Positions 18,063-27,800 of a stretch of DNA of 64,000 nucleotides are shown here, piece by piece. Source of the stretch: Pusillimonas noertemannii. Lineage in GTDB: Bacteria > Pseudomonadota > Gammaproteobacteria > Burkholderiales > Burkholderiaceae_B. Position 1 is the first letter of the stretch. Each line of letters begins with the position of its first letter. The stretch covers positions 125,064 to 189,063 of the forward strand of contig NZ_QEKO01000002.1 of assembly GCF_003096595.1 (NCBI RefSeq), read 5' to 3'. The notes beneath the pieces are model-generated. The model saw only the letters and a list, made by a program, of their open reading frames with translations, searched no databases and was not told the DNA's origin. A program made the translations under genes and the position numbers.

Positions 18063-20621
18063 ATGACATCCAACGAGCGTTCCGACAAAGCCGAACCCAA
18101 CGCACCCCGCCTGATCGTCATCGGCAACGGCATGGTGGGCCAGCGCCTGCTCGAAGAGCTGACCCGCCAGGGTTCGCCCTACGACATCACGGTGTTCTGC
18201 GAAGAGCCCTGCCCCGCCTACGACCGGATCCAGCTGAGCCAATGCTTTGGCGACACGCCCGACATCGCCCTGGCCAAGGAAGAGTTCTTTCGCGAACACG
18301 GCATCACGCTGCTGCTGGACAAAGCGGCGATGGGCATAGACCGGGTCAGCCGCTGCGTGTATACGGCCGACGGCCAGGCGTATCCTTACGACAAACTCGT
18401 GCTGGCCACCGGCGCGGTGCCCTATATTCCGCCCACCGAGGGCTACGGCCAGCCCCACTGCCTGCCCTACCGCACATTGCGCGACGTCGACCTCATCAAG
18501 CAAAGCGGCCGGGACAGCCGCAGCGGCGTCGTCATCGGCGGCGGCCTGCTGGGCCTGGAGGCCGCCGGCGCCCTGCTCAAGCTGAAGCTGGAAACGCATA
18601 TCGTCGAATACTCGTCCCACCTGATGGCCATGCAGCTGGACAAGGCGGGCGGGCAGTTGCTGCGCGAGAAGATCGAGGCCATGGGCATCCAGGTTCATAC
18701 CTCCCGCAAGACCCAGGCCATCGAAACCGGCGCAGAGCGGCGCTATCGCCTGCGCTTTTCCGACGGCGATTTCCTGGAAACCGACATGGTGGTGTTCTCG
18801 GCCGGCATCCGGCCGGCGGACAACCTGGCCAATGTGTGCGGACTGTCGATCGGCGAGCGGGGCGGCGTGGCCATCAACGGCCATTGCCAAAGCTCCGACC
18901 CCAACATCTATGCCATTGGCGACGTCGCCAGCTGGGCCAATGCCACCTTCGGCCTGGTGGCCCCGGGCTACGACATGGCGCGGGCCTGCGCCGCGCATCT
19001 GCTGGGGCGGACGGAGCCCGTGTTCAATGGCGCCAGCCCCTCCACCAAGCTGAAGCTGCTGGGCGTGGAAGTGGGCTCGATCGGCGATGCGCACGGCAAG
19101 ACGGCCGACAGCATCAGCTGCGTGGTCGACGACACGCTATCGGGCGAGTATCGCAAGCTCATCGTGGACAAGACGGGCAAGCGCCTGCTGGGCGCGGTGC
19201 TGGTGGGCAATACCTCGAGCTTCGGCATGCTGGACCAATATTTCAGCAACCAGCTTCCCCTGCCGCCGCAGCCGGCCGCCCTGATCGCCCCGGCCGCAAG
19301 CGCCGACACCTTGATAGGTGCGGACGCCCTGCCCGACGGCGCCCAGATCTGTTCGTGCAACAACGTGAGCAAGGGCGAGCTGTGCGGCGCCATCGCATCG
19401 GGCTGCGCCAAGCTGGAAGACCTGAAGGCCCGGACTCGCGCCGGCACGAGCTGCGGCGGCTGCGTGCCCCTGGTCAAGCAGGTGCTAGACGCCGAGTTCA
19501 AGCGCCTTGGGCTGGAAGTGGACAAGAGCCTGTGCGAGCACTTCGCCCACAGCCGCCAGGAGCTCTACCATCTGGTGCGGGTCAATGGCATACGCGACTT
19601 CAAGACCTTGATCGAGCGCCATGGAAAAGGCAAGGGCTGCGACATCTGCAAGCCCGTGGCGGCGTCCATCCTGGCTTCGTGCTGGAACGACTATGTGCTG
19701 TCCCAATCCAATGCCCCGCTGCAGGACAGCAACGACGCCTTCCTGGCCAATCTGCAGAAGGACGGCACCTATTCGGTGGTGCCGCGCATTCCCGGCGGCG
19801 AGATCACACCCGAAAAGCTCATCGTCATTGGCGAGGTCGCGCGCAAATATTCGCTGTACACCAAGATTACCGGCGGCCAGCGCATCGACCTGTTCGGCGC
19901 GCGTGTGGAACAGCTGCCCTCCATCTGGAAGGAACTGGTGGACGCCGGGTTCGAATCGGGCCATGCCTACGGCAAGGCGCTGCGCACGGCCAAGTCTTGC
20001 GTGGGCAGCACCTGGTGCCGCTTCGGCGTGCAGGATTCGGTCGGCATGGCCATCCGTCTCGAAGAGCGCTACCGGGGGCTGCGCGCGCCGCATAAGCTGA
20101 AGATGGCGGTGTCGGGCTGCACACGCGAATGCGCCGAGGCGCAAAGCAAGGACGTGGGCGTGATCGCCACCGAGAAGGGCTGGAACCTGTATGTGTGCGG
20201 CAATGGCGGCATGCGTCCGCGCCATGCCGAACTGCTGGCCTGCGACCTGGACGATGCAGCGCTGATCAAGGCCATAGACCGCTTCCTGATGTTCTACATC
20301 CGCACCGCCGACCGCCTGCAGCGCACCGCCACCTGGCGCGAGGGCCTGGAAGGCGGGCTCGGCTACCTCAAGCAGGTGGTGCTTGCCGACAGCCTGGGCA
20401 TAGGCGATGAACTCGAGGCCCAGATGCAGGCCCTGGTGAACGCCTACGAATGCGAATGGGCGCGCACCTTGAAGGACGAGAAGGCCCTGCGCCGCTTCCG
20501 GTCGATCGTCAACGACAACACGCCGGACGAACATATAGTCCACGTCATGGAGCGCGGCCAGCCCCGCCCCGCACGCCCCGAAGAACGCGTCGCCCTGGCG
20601 GCCGATGCCGTCGAAACTTGA
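18063..20621 (+). CDS. nirB: NAD(P)H-dependent nitrite reductase large subunit
   Basis: This 852-residue cytoplasmic enzyme reduces nitrite to ammonium. From the N-terminus it has a FAD/NAD(P)H pyridine nucleotide-disulphide oxidoreductase domain (about 15-330), a BFD-like [2Fe-2S] region (CSCNNVSKGELC...CGGCVP, about 437-485) and the sirohaem/[4Fe-4S] nitrite/sulphite reductase half-domains. Cluster cysteines are visible as CVGSTWC and CTREC. The ATG at 18063 begins MTSNERSDK; an open frame extends further upstream inside nirC but is not used. It pairs with NirD and needs the sirohaem made by the next genes. Confidence 0.95.
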   Translation: MTSNERSDKAEPNAPRLIVIGNGMVGQRLLEELTRQGSPYDITVFCEEPCPAYDRIQLSQCFGDTPDIALAKEEFFREHGITLLLDKAAMGIDRVSRCVYTADGQAYPYDKLVLATGAVPYIPPTEGYGQPHCLPYRTLRDVDLIKQSGRDSRSGVVIGGGLLGLEAAGALLKLKLETHIVEYSSHLMAMQLDKAGGQLLREKIEAMGIQVHTSRKTQAIETGAERRYRLRFSDGDFLETDMVVFSAGIRPADNLANVCGLSIGERGGVAINGHCQSSDPNIYAIGDVASWANATFGLVAPGYDMARACAAHLLGRTEPVFNGASPSTKLKLLGVEVGSIGDAHGKTADSISCVVDDTLSGEYRKLIVDKTGKRLLGAVLVGNTSSFGMLDQYFSNQLPLPPQPAALIAPAASADTLIGADALPDGAQICSCNNVSKGELCGAIASGCAKLEDLKARTRAGTSCGGCVPLVKQVLDAEFKRLGLEVDKSLCEHFAHSRQELYHLVRVNGIRDFKTLIERHGKGKGCDICKPVAASILASCWNDYVLSQSNAPLQDSNDAFLANLQKDGTYSVVPRIPGGEITPEKLIVIGEVARKYSLYTKITGGQRIDLFGARVEQLPSIWKELVDAGFESGHAYGKALRTAKSCVGSTWCRFGVQDSVGMAIRLEERYRGLRAPHKLKMAVSGCTRECAEAQSKDVGVIATEKGWNLYVCGNGGMRPRHAELLACDLDDAALIKAIDRFLMFYIRTADRLQRTATWREGLEGGLGYLKQVVLADSLGIGDELEAQMQALVNAYECEWARTLKDEKALRRFRSIVNDNTPDEHIVHVMERGQPRPARPEERVALAADAVET

Positions 20622-20631
20622 GGAGAACACC

Positions 20632-21027
20632 ATGCTGCCCCGGAACGGCTCCAACCTCGACACTCAAGAAGCGGCCTGGCAAGCGGTATGCCATGCCGAT
20701 GATCTCATTCCCGGCATGGGCGTCTGCGCGCGTGCCCATGGGCATCAGATCGCGATCTTCCTGACCGATGAAGGCCTCTTCGCCCTGGACAATCTCGATC
20801 CCTTCAGCCAGGCCGCCATACTGGCGCGCGGCCTTGTGTGCGACCTGAAGGGACGCATGGTGGTCGCATCGCCTATGTACAAGCAGCACTTCTGCCTGCA
20901 AACCGGCCTGTGCATCGAAGACGAAAGCATGTCGGTGCACAGCTGGCCGCTGCGCCGGGACGCCGGCGGCATGATTAGCGCGGCCATGCCGCTGCCCCTG
21001 AGGGAGAACGGCCATGCTTGCGCCTGA
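20632..21027 (+). CDS. nirD: Nitrite reductase small subunit NirD
   Basis: This 131-residue Rieske-like protein starts 10 bp after nirB with a strong ribosome binding site (GAGGAGAACACC). The fold is recognisable (DLIPGMGVCARAHGHQIAIF, SPMYKQHFCLQTGLC), but the CxH...CxxH ligands of true Rieske proteins are not complete, as is usual for NirD. It forms the NADH-nitrite reductase with NirB. Its 3' end overlaps the methyltransferase start by 14 bp. Confidence 0.9.
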   Translation: MLPRNGSNLDTQEAAWQAVCHADDLIPGMGVCARAHGHQIAIFLTDEGLFALDNLDPFSQAAILARGLVCDLKGRMVVASPMYKQHFCLQTGLCIEDESMSVHSWPLRRDAGGMISAAMPLPLRENGHACA

Positions 21028-21862
21028 CCCGCATACTTCGAACCTTCTGGCCCTGAACCGCCGTGCCGCCGCACCGCCAAAACGCGCCTGGGGCCGGGTA
21101 TGGCTTATAGGCGCAGGGCCCGGCGACCCCGACCTGATCACCGTCGCGGGCCTGAAGCTGGTCAGGGCCGCCGACGTCGTGGTGCACGACAGGCTGGGCG
21201 CCCCCGCCCTGCTGGCAGAGTGCCGCGACGACGCGGTAAAGATCGATGTCGGCAAACGCGCGGGCAAGCACGCCTTGCCGCAGCCCGAGATCAACGCGCT
21301 GCTGGCCCAGCACGCCATGGCGGGCCGCACCGTGGTGCGCCTGAAGGGCGGCGACCCTTTCATCTTCGGCAGGGGCGGAGAGGAAATGCTGGTGCTGCGC
21401 CAACTGGGCATCCAGGTCGACGTCGTGCCCGGCGTCACAGCCGCCAGCGCCTGCGCCGCGGCCACCGGCATCCCCCTTACCCATCGCGGCCTCGCATCCG
21501 AAGTCTCCCTGGTTACCGCCCATCATCGCGACGGTGCGCCGGGCTGTGACTGGGCAGAGCTGGCCTCGGGGCGCGACCGCACCCTGGTGTTCTACATGGG
21601 CCTGTCGCAGGCCCAGCAGATTTCCGCGGGGCTGCTGGGCCACGGCCTGCCCGCCAATACCCCGGTGGCTTTGATTTCCAACGGGGCCACCGCAGAGCAA
21701 GAGGCTCTGCGCTGCACACTCGACACCCTGCCCCAGGCCGCATGCTCGAAGAAACTGGCCTCGCCCTGCCTGATCGTGGTGGGGGCCGTCGTGAACCTGG
21801 CCCATCCCCGGCGCGTGGCGCGGCACGAGCAGACGGAGGAGGCCGCACTATGGGCAGCCTAA
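21014..21862 (+). CDS. cobA: Uroporphyrinogen-III C-methyltransferase (SUMT)
   Basis: This 282-residue SAM-dependent methylase converts uroporphyrinogen III to precorrin-2, the branch point to sirohaem. Family motifs are intact: the SAM loop IGAGPGDPDLITV, VVHDRLG, VRLKGGDPFIFGRGGEE and PGVTAASACAA. It overlaps nirD by 14 bp and the following gene by 13 bp, a tightly coupled operon. In context it supplies sirohaem for NirB rather than cobalamin. Confidence 0.94.
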   Translation: MLAPDPHTSNLLALNRRAAAPPKRAWGRVWLIGAGPGDPDLITVAGLKLVRAADVVVHDRLGAPALLAECRDDAVKIDVGKRAGKHALPQPEINALLAQHAMAGRTVVRLKGGDPFIFGRGGEEMLVLRQLGIQVDVVPGVTAASACAAATGIPLTHRGLASEVSLVTAHHRDGAPGCDWAELASGRDRTLVFYMGLSQAQQISAGLLGHGLPANTPVALISNGATAEQEALRCTLDTLPQAACSKKLASPCLIVVGAVVNLAHPRRVARHEQTEEAALWAA

Positions 21863-22839
21863 ATCGCCTGTATCCGATATTCGCCGACCTGGCAGGCCGC
21901 GAAGTGCGGCTTGTCGGCGGCGGCCCCGTGGCCGAACGCAAGGCGCGCATGCTGCTGCAAAGCAATGCCCGCGTTCGCATCGGCGCGCCCGCATTGACCG
22001 CAACCCTGCAAGAGTGGGTGGATCAGGGCCTGCTGCGGCACGACCCCGGGACATTCCAGGAAAACTGGCTTGACGGCGCCTGGCTGGTCATCGCCGCCAC
22101 GAACGACGACGTCCTCAATGCGCAAATCAAGCAGCTGGCGGACCAGCGCCGCATCTTTGCCAATGTGGTGGACGACCCCGCGCATTCGTCATTCCATGTG
22201 CCGGCGATTGTCGACCGCTCGCCCCTGGTCATCGCCATTTCGTCCGGCGGCGCCGCGCCCGTGCTGGCACGCCGACTGCGCGAACGCCTGGAGTCTCTGT
22301 TCGACGATACTTTGGGAAACCTTGGACAGTTGGCGCAGCAACACCGGAAGCAGATCTGCACTGCCTACCCCGACACGGGCGCGCGCCGCGGTTTCTATGA
22401 TTGGCTGTTCGACGGCCCCGTAGCCCGGCTTTTTCGGCAGGGCAAGCCCGAACTGGCCCTGCGCGCCCTTGAAACCCGGCTCGCCCGGCCGCAAGACCAG
22501 TCTCTTCCTGAGCTTGCCCTGATCAACGCCATGCACGCCGATCCGGCCCGCCTGACCCTGGGCGGACTGCGCACACTGCATGAAGCCGACGCCATTGTGT
22601 ATGAGGATGAGCGGGCCGAAGGCCTGTTGGACCTGGCGCGGCGCGATGCCGCAAGGCACCGGCTGAACGAAGACGAACAGCATGCTCCCGAAAGGCTGGC
22701 CCATGCGCTGGCCGGCCTGGGCAAACAGCACCGTTGCATCGTCTTGCTGAAGACACGCCGCCCTCCTCATGCGCAATGGCTGAACCAGACGGCGTCAAGG
22801 CTGGCGCAGGCCGGCCTGCCGCTTCGAGTGGTGCCCTAG
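21850..22839 (+). CDS. cysG: Precorrin-2 dehydrogenase/sirohydrochlorin ferrochelatase with a decayed methylase domain
   Basis: This 329-residue protein carries the CysG-B module in residues 1-205 (NAD-binding VGGGPVAERKARMLL, ISSGGAAPVLARRLR), which oxidises precorrin-2 and inserts iron to give sirohaem. Residues 219-329 resemble the start of a SUMT domain (LALINAMHADPARLTLGGL) but the SAM loop GAGPGD is replaced by NAMHAD and the rest of the domain is missing. The protein is shorter than fused CysG (about 457 residues) and longer than a stand-alone dehydrogenase. Methylation is supplied by the separate SUMT gene upstream. Its stop codon overlaps that of the convergent histidine kinase. Confidence 0.88.
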   Translation: MGSLNRLYPIFADLAGREVRLVGGGPVAERKARMLLQSNARVRIGAPALTATLQEWVDQGLLRHDPGTFQENWLDGAWLVIAATNDDVLNAQIKQLADQRRIFANVVDDPAHSSFHVPAIVDRSPLVIAISSGGAAPVLARRLRERLESLFDDTLGNLGQLAQQHRKQICTAYPDTGARRGFYDWLFDGPVARLFRQGKPELALRALETRLARPQDQSLPELALINAMHADPARLTLGGLRTLHEADAIVYEDERAEGLLDLARRDAARHRLNEDEQHAPERLAHALAGLGKQHRCIVLLKTRRPPHAQWLNQTASRLAQAGLPLRVVP

Positions 22840-23921
22840 AAGGGCGTGTGCGGGGCACCCCGCAGCTTGATCTGCGCCACCGTTTGGCCCGCCCGTTCGT
22901 GCAGCGAAAATTCGTAGCGGTCGGGGTAGTACAAGGCCAGCCGGCGGCACAGGTTGCTGAGCCCGTTTCCCGGCGCCAGGCCGCCGGGCGCGTGCAGCCG
23001 GCCCGGGTTGCTGACCTCGATGACGAGCTCCTCATCTTTGTACGTCACCTTCACGGTGACCAGGAATGAGGCATGGTCGGCCGACATGCCATGCTTGATC
23101 GCGTTTTCCACCAATCCCTGCAGGGTCATGTGGGGCAGGCGCATGTCAAGGGCGGCAGGATCGACCTGGCTCTGGTATTCAAGCTGCTTGTCGAAGCGCA
23201 GGGCCTGGATGCGCACATAGGTCTCGGCCGCGTCGAGCTCTTCAGCCAGGCTGCACAAATGGCCGCCGCTCTTGTCCAGAGAGTAGCGCAGGTAATCTGC
23301 AAGCCGGCGCGTCATTTCCTCGGCGATGGCCGGCCTTTCGGAAATCTCGGCCACGATGGCGTTGAGCGAGTTGAACAGAAAATGCGGCTCTATCTGCCGC
23401 TGCAGATGCTCGAGCTCCAGCTGCACGGCGCGCGTCTCGGCCTTCATCTTCGAAAGGCGCTCGTTACGGGCCGCCAGCTCGGCATTGACGCCGAAATAGG
23501 TCAGCGTCCAGATCGAGAAAATGCCCATGTAGTAGATGAAGCCGATGCGGTATTGGTTGCCCGGAAGCACGCGGACGGTTCCTGGCGGAAACAGCTGATG
23601 TATGAGCTGGCCGATCGCCGATACAAACGCGGCGGCGGCCAGGCACAGCAATGCGGCGCTGGCAAGCGTGGGGAAGAACGAACTTCTTCTATGGAAAAAG
23701 CGCACGTGCATGAGGGCCGCGCCACTGGTCAGCGCAAACGCGATCGGCTCGAGGGCCAGCGTAAGCCAGGCGGCGGCCATGCCGCTGCCAAAGAACACAT
23801 AGCGAATGCAGAAGCCGATAAGCCCCAGCACCGCCCACACCACCACCTGGGCGCGCCAGAAGCCAAATGACGACTCTTCGAAGTTGAGCTCCTGGCTGAT
23901 GGGGTCGAATTTCTTGCGCAT
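22836..23921 (-). CDS. LytS/YpdA-type sensor histidine kinase
   Basis: This is a membrane sensor kinase of about 361 residues with four or five N-terminal hydrophobic segments, a coiled linker, the His_kinase domain RQIEPHFLFNSLNAIVAE (phospho-accepting His in PHFLFN) and a HATPase domain (QGLVENAIKHGMSA, PGNGLSNL). The frame is open to 24077; the ATG at 23921 (MRKKFDPIS) has GGAG upstream and avoids overlap with the divergent regulator, while 23939 is an alternative. Its likely partner is the LytTR regulator transcribed in the opposite direction. Confidence 0.9.
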   Translation of the reverse strand: MRKKFDPISQELNFEESSFGFWRAQVVVWAVLGLIGFCIRYVFFGSGMAAAWLTLALEPIAFALTSGAALMHVRFFHRRSSFFPTLASAALLCLAAAAFVSAIGQLIHQLFPPGTVRVLPGNQYRIGFIYYMGIFSIWTLTYFGVNAELAARNERLSKMKAETRAVQLELEHLQRQIEPHFLFNSLNAIVAEISERPAIAEEMTRRLADYLRYSLDKSGGHLCSLAEELDAAETYVRIQALRFDKQLEYQSQVDPAALDMRLPHMTLQGLVENAIKHGMSADHASFLVTVKVTYKDEELVIEVSNPGRLHAPGGLAPGNGLSNLCRRLALYYPDRYEFSLHERAGQTVAQIKLRGAPHTPF

Positions 23922-24110
23922 GTCGCCACCCAGCTCCATGGTTGGTTGTAGTAGTTGTGGCTGATAATTAGATAGTAGAATACGCGGCGAGACATCCCTT
24001 TTTCGACGAAGCGACATTAATCGTCGTTGAAGCGGCACAAGCAAGAACACTGTCAATCCGGGGCGCCAGCCGTGCAAGCCTTACCGGCGCCGCAAAACAA
24101 AAGGGGACCG

Positions 24111-24791
24111 ATGCTGCGCGTAGTCATCGTCGACGACGAAGCACCCGCCAGGCGGTATATGCGCCGCCTGCTCGAAGCCGCCCCCAACGTCCAGGTCGAA
24201 GGCGAAGCCGCCACCATCGACCAAGCGCGCAGAGTCATCCACGAGCACCGCCCCGACGCCTTGTTTCTTGACGTCCTGCTGACGCGCGACAACGGCTTCA
24301 ACCTGCTTAAAGGCCTGGACCACACGCCGGCCATCGTGTTTGTTACCGCCCACAGCGATTTCGCGGCGCAGGCCTTCGAAATCGAGGCAGTCGACTATCT
24401 GCTGAAGCCCGTCAGCCCCGCGCGGCTGGCTCAAGCGCTCGAACGCCTCAGGCCCCACTCGGGCGGCCACCTTGCCACCCGCACAAAGAACGGCACAAAG
24501 CTCATCAAGACCGGCGATCTGACCATCATCCAGGCGCAGGGCGATTACGTGCTTCTGTGCAGCGCCACACATGGCGACGAACTGATGCACATCACCCTGA
24601 AGCGACTGGCGGAGCAACTGCCCACTCCCCCGTTCCATCCTGTGTCGCGGTCGACGATCATCAACCTCGAGCACATCTCGCAGTTGTCGCACCTGGGCGG
24701 TTCGCAAACAGAGGTCAGCTTCAACACTGGTGTCGCGCCCATCGTTCTGGGCCGCACCGCATCACTGCGCCTGCGGCGGGCCATGGCCTGA
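24111..24791 (+). CDS. LytTR-family response regulator
   Basis: The 226-residue product has a CheY-like receiver (acidic pocket VDDE, phospho-acceptor Asp in FLDVLL, conserved Lys in LLKPV) and a C-terminal LytTR DNA-binding domain (about 125-226; FHPVSRSTIINLEHIS). A good ribosome binding site (AGGGGACCG) supports the ATG at 24111 over an upstream in-frame start. It is divergent from the LytS-type kinase and ends 45 bp from the end of the convergent autotransporter gene. LytTR proteins bind pairs of direct repeats, and such repeats occur upstream of the autotransporter. Confidence 0.93.
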   Translation: MLRVVIVDDEAPARRYMRRLLEAAPNVQVEGEAATIDQARRVIHEHRPDALFLDVLLTRDNGFNLLKGLDHTPAIVFVTAHSDFAAQAFEIEAVDYLLKPVSPARLAQALERLRPHSGGHLATRTKNGTKLIKTGDLTIIQAQGDYVLLCSATHGDELMHITLKRLAEQLPTPPFHPVSRSTIINLEHISQLSHLGGSQTEVSFNTGVAPIVLGRTASLRLRRAMA

Positions 24792-24836
24792 GCCGCATGC
24801 AGCCGCGAGGCGCCTGAGCGCCCGCGGCCAACATGA

Positions 24837-27800
24837 TCAGAAGCGATACATCATCTTCAGTTGCGCCGCGTGGCTGCTAACCTTGCTGGAAGCCTCGCCA
24901 TCGTATTGCAGCCTGAAATCCAGCCCCTTCGCAGTGTTCAGCTGCACGCCCAGGCCGAAGCGCCCCACCACGTTGTCGCCCGGCAAAGACGTGCTGATCG
25001 ATGAGCTTCCCGCGGGCGCTGCCGCCAGTCGCGCGCTGGTCGTCCATGCGTCCTTGCTCAGGAGCGACACGCCCGCATAGGCATAGGGCCGCATGACCGT
25101 GCCGTCGGAAAAGTCGATGCGACCGCCGAATTCCAGCATGGGCGAAAGGCCCACGACGAACTGGTCGCTGCTGTCCACTTCAAGGCTCAGCGGGCCGCCC
25201 GACTCGCTATAGCCCGGCATGCGCGTGTAGAAGGCGTCAAGGTCGACATAAGGCTTGAGATACAGTCTCTCTGTCAGCTCGAAGTGGCGCGCCGCGCGCA
25301 GCTTGGCGCCAACGCTGTACACATCCGGACTGCTATGAACGCTACGGTCATAGCCACTGATGTCCATGCTGCGATTCAGGCGATGCGAGCCGTAGCCGCC
25401 GGCAATCGAACCGGAATATACCCATGGCCCGTCCTGGTGCTTCAGCACTATGCCCGCATAGCCGGCATCGCCATTGCCGCGCACTCGTCCGCTATTGCCT
25501 TTCAGGCTACTGTCCTGGTAGGCCACCGACCCGCCCAGGAACCAGTTCGGCTTGTATTGCCACTGCCCTCCGAATTGAAGAATGGTGCTGTCGAACGAGA
25601 AACCCGGAGACCCATTGCCGCCATCGTGATCGGTGTTGCGGCGGCTTATCTGCCCCCAAAGGCAATCATGCTCGCGGGTGCTGGTGCCTGTTCCTTCCAT
25701 GGCGGGGCACGACATCATGGCGCCCATGAAGTTGACCATGCCCGCAGCCATCTGGCCGGCCGGCGCCAGGGCCGCGCCGGGCGCCAGGTCGGTGAGGCGA
25801 TCGCGATAGGCGCCGGCACCGCTCTTGGACGCATTGTTCAAGGCGGCAAACAACGGACCCAAGGCAAGCGTGCCGCCCTGGTCCCAGATGTTTTGCAGAT
25901 GCCGTGCCACACCCTGATGGTTGCCCTCCAGGCCCATGCCGCCGACGTCGAAGCGGGCGCCTTTCACACTGACGTGGTGCGATTTGCCTTGCTGGCGCAG
26001 ATGGAAATCGAAGATGGGGCTGTCGATGGCCTGCAGGGTACCGGCAAGCGCGCCCTCGACATCGAGCACGCTCAGTTCGCGCCGAGGCAGCAGGCTTATG
26101 GCCGCCAGGTCAAAGCCGCCGTCCAGCTGGGCATCGCCCTTCACCACCATGCGGTCGGTGCGCATGCCGCCGAAATCCATGTCGGCCCGCAGCACGCCGG
26201 TTGAGGCCTGCTCGTAGTCACCTTCCACCGTCAGCGTATCGAACTTGCCTGTGCGGCCGATCTCCAGCAGGCCGCCGTTGCGGATGTCGGCCTGGTACAG
26301 CGTGGCTTCCTTCATCACCGTCTGGCCGCCCGACTCGACCCGGCAGGGCTTGTCGGTACCGCCGGCACCCGAGCCGCTGGCGTTCTGGCACAGGATGTTG
26401 CCGCCTATCGTGCCGTGTCCGCTCAGGTCGACGTCAAGGACATAGCCCGCCTCTGTCGTGCCCCTGCCGGTGTAGCGCAGGCCGACACCGCTTTCGGGCC
26501 GAAGCACCTCGCCGTCTTCATAAATGTTGAACTTGTTGTAGTTGCCGTCGTCGATCCACACGCTGGCCGCGTCGCCGGACCCGCCCTGCACTGTGCCGTA
26601 CAGGCTCAGGCTGACGGCGCTTCCGCCGTCGGGCCCCGTGCTTTGCGCAAATATCCCGTTGGCCCCGCTGCCGCTGGCCAGGATGGCGCCCCAGTGCTCC
26701 AGATGCACGCCGCCGCCGCGGCCCGAGCCGCTTCCATGTCCCGTAGAGCCCGCGTAGACACCCGCTTCATTACCGCCCAGTCCACCACCGCCGCCGATGG
26801 ACTGCGCAAGAATGCCGAAGGCATTGGCCCCCGAAGTGGTGATGCTTCCCTGCGAGGTGATGCTGACGGTACCGCCATTGCCGTTGCCGCCGCTTTCTCC
26901 GGCGGGCACCAGCCAGCCGTCGGAGCCGAGCCCCAGGTTCAGCGAGCTGTCGCCGGCAATACCGCCGCCACCACCGATGGACTGCGCCACAATGGCGTGC
27001 GAACCCTTACCCGAAGTGTCGATGCTGCTGCCCGGGTTGAATGTAAGGCTTACGGTGCCGCCGTCGCCGCCTGCGCCGCCCCGGCCACCCAGGCCGACGC
27101 TGGCCAGATTGCCGGCCTTGCCGGCGGTGCCCACCCCGCCGCCTCCACCGATGGACTGGGCCAGGAAGCCGTAGGAACGGTCTCCTTGGGTCGACGAGCT
27201 GATTCCAAGCTGCAACCCTATCGTGCCGCCATGGTTGCCCGAGCCGCCATGGCCGCCCACCGACAGAGCCACTTCATGGGTGTCGTCGGAACGGGATGCT
27301 GAATCGCTGTTGCCCGCGCCGCCGATGCCGCCACCGCCGCCGATGGATTGCGCCGCGAAGGCCGGCGCGTCGGATCCGAAGGTCTCGACTCTAAGCCATG
27401 AATCCGTGCCGCTGGTACGGATGTCGCCGCCCGATCCGCTGGCCCCGCCGCTGCCACCCATTCCGCCGCCGACGTAGATGTCGCCGTGCGCCATGTCGGA
27501 GCCGTCTCCGCCCTGGCCGCCGCCACCGCCTATGGACTGCAGCAATACGCCGTAGGCGTTGTAGCCCTCGGTGCCGATGTAGTTGTAGTGAGCGCCGTCA
27601 AAGTAGGTATAGATGGGCCCGCCATTGCCGGCCGCACCGCCCGCCCCGCCCACGGCGATATTGATCTGGGCGGATTTCGAGCTGCCCGACGCGGTGGAAG
27701 ATCCCCCCGCGCCCCCGCCGCCGCCTATGGACTGCGCCACCAGGCCGTCGGCCCAGTCGCCCGCCGTGGCGATCTTGCCGGCGAAATCGATGTCGATCTG

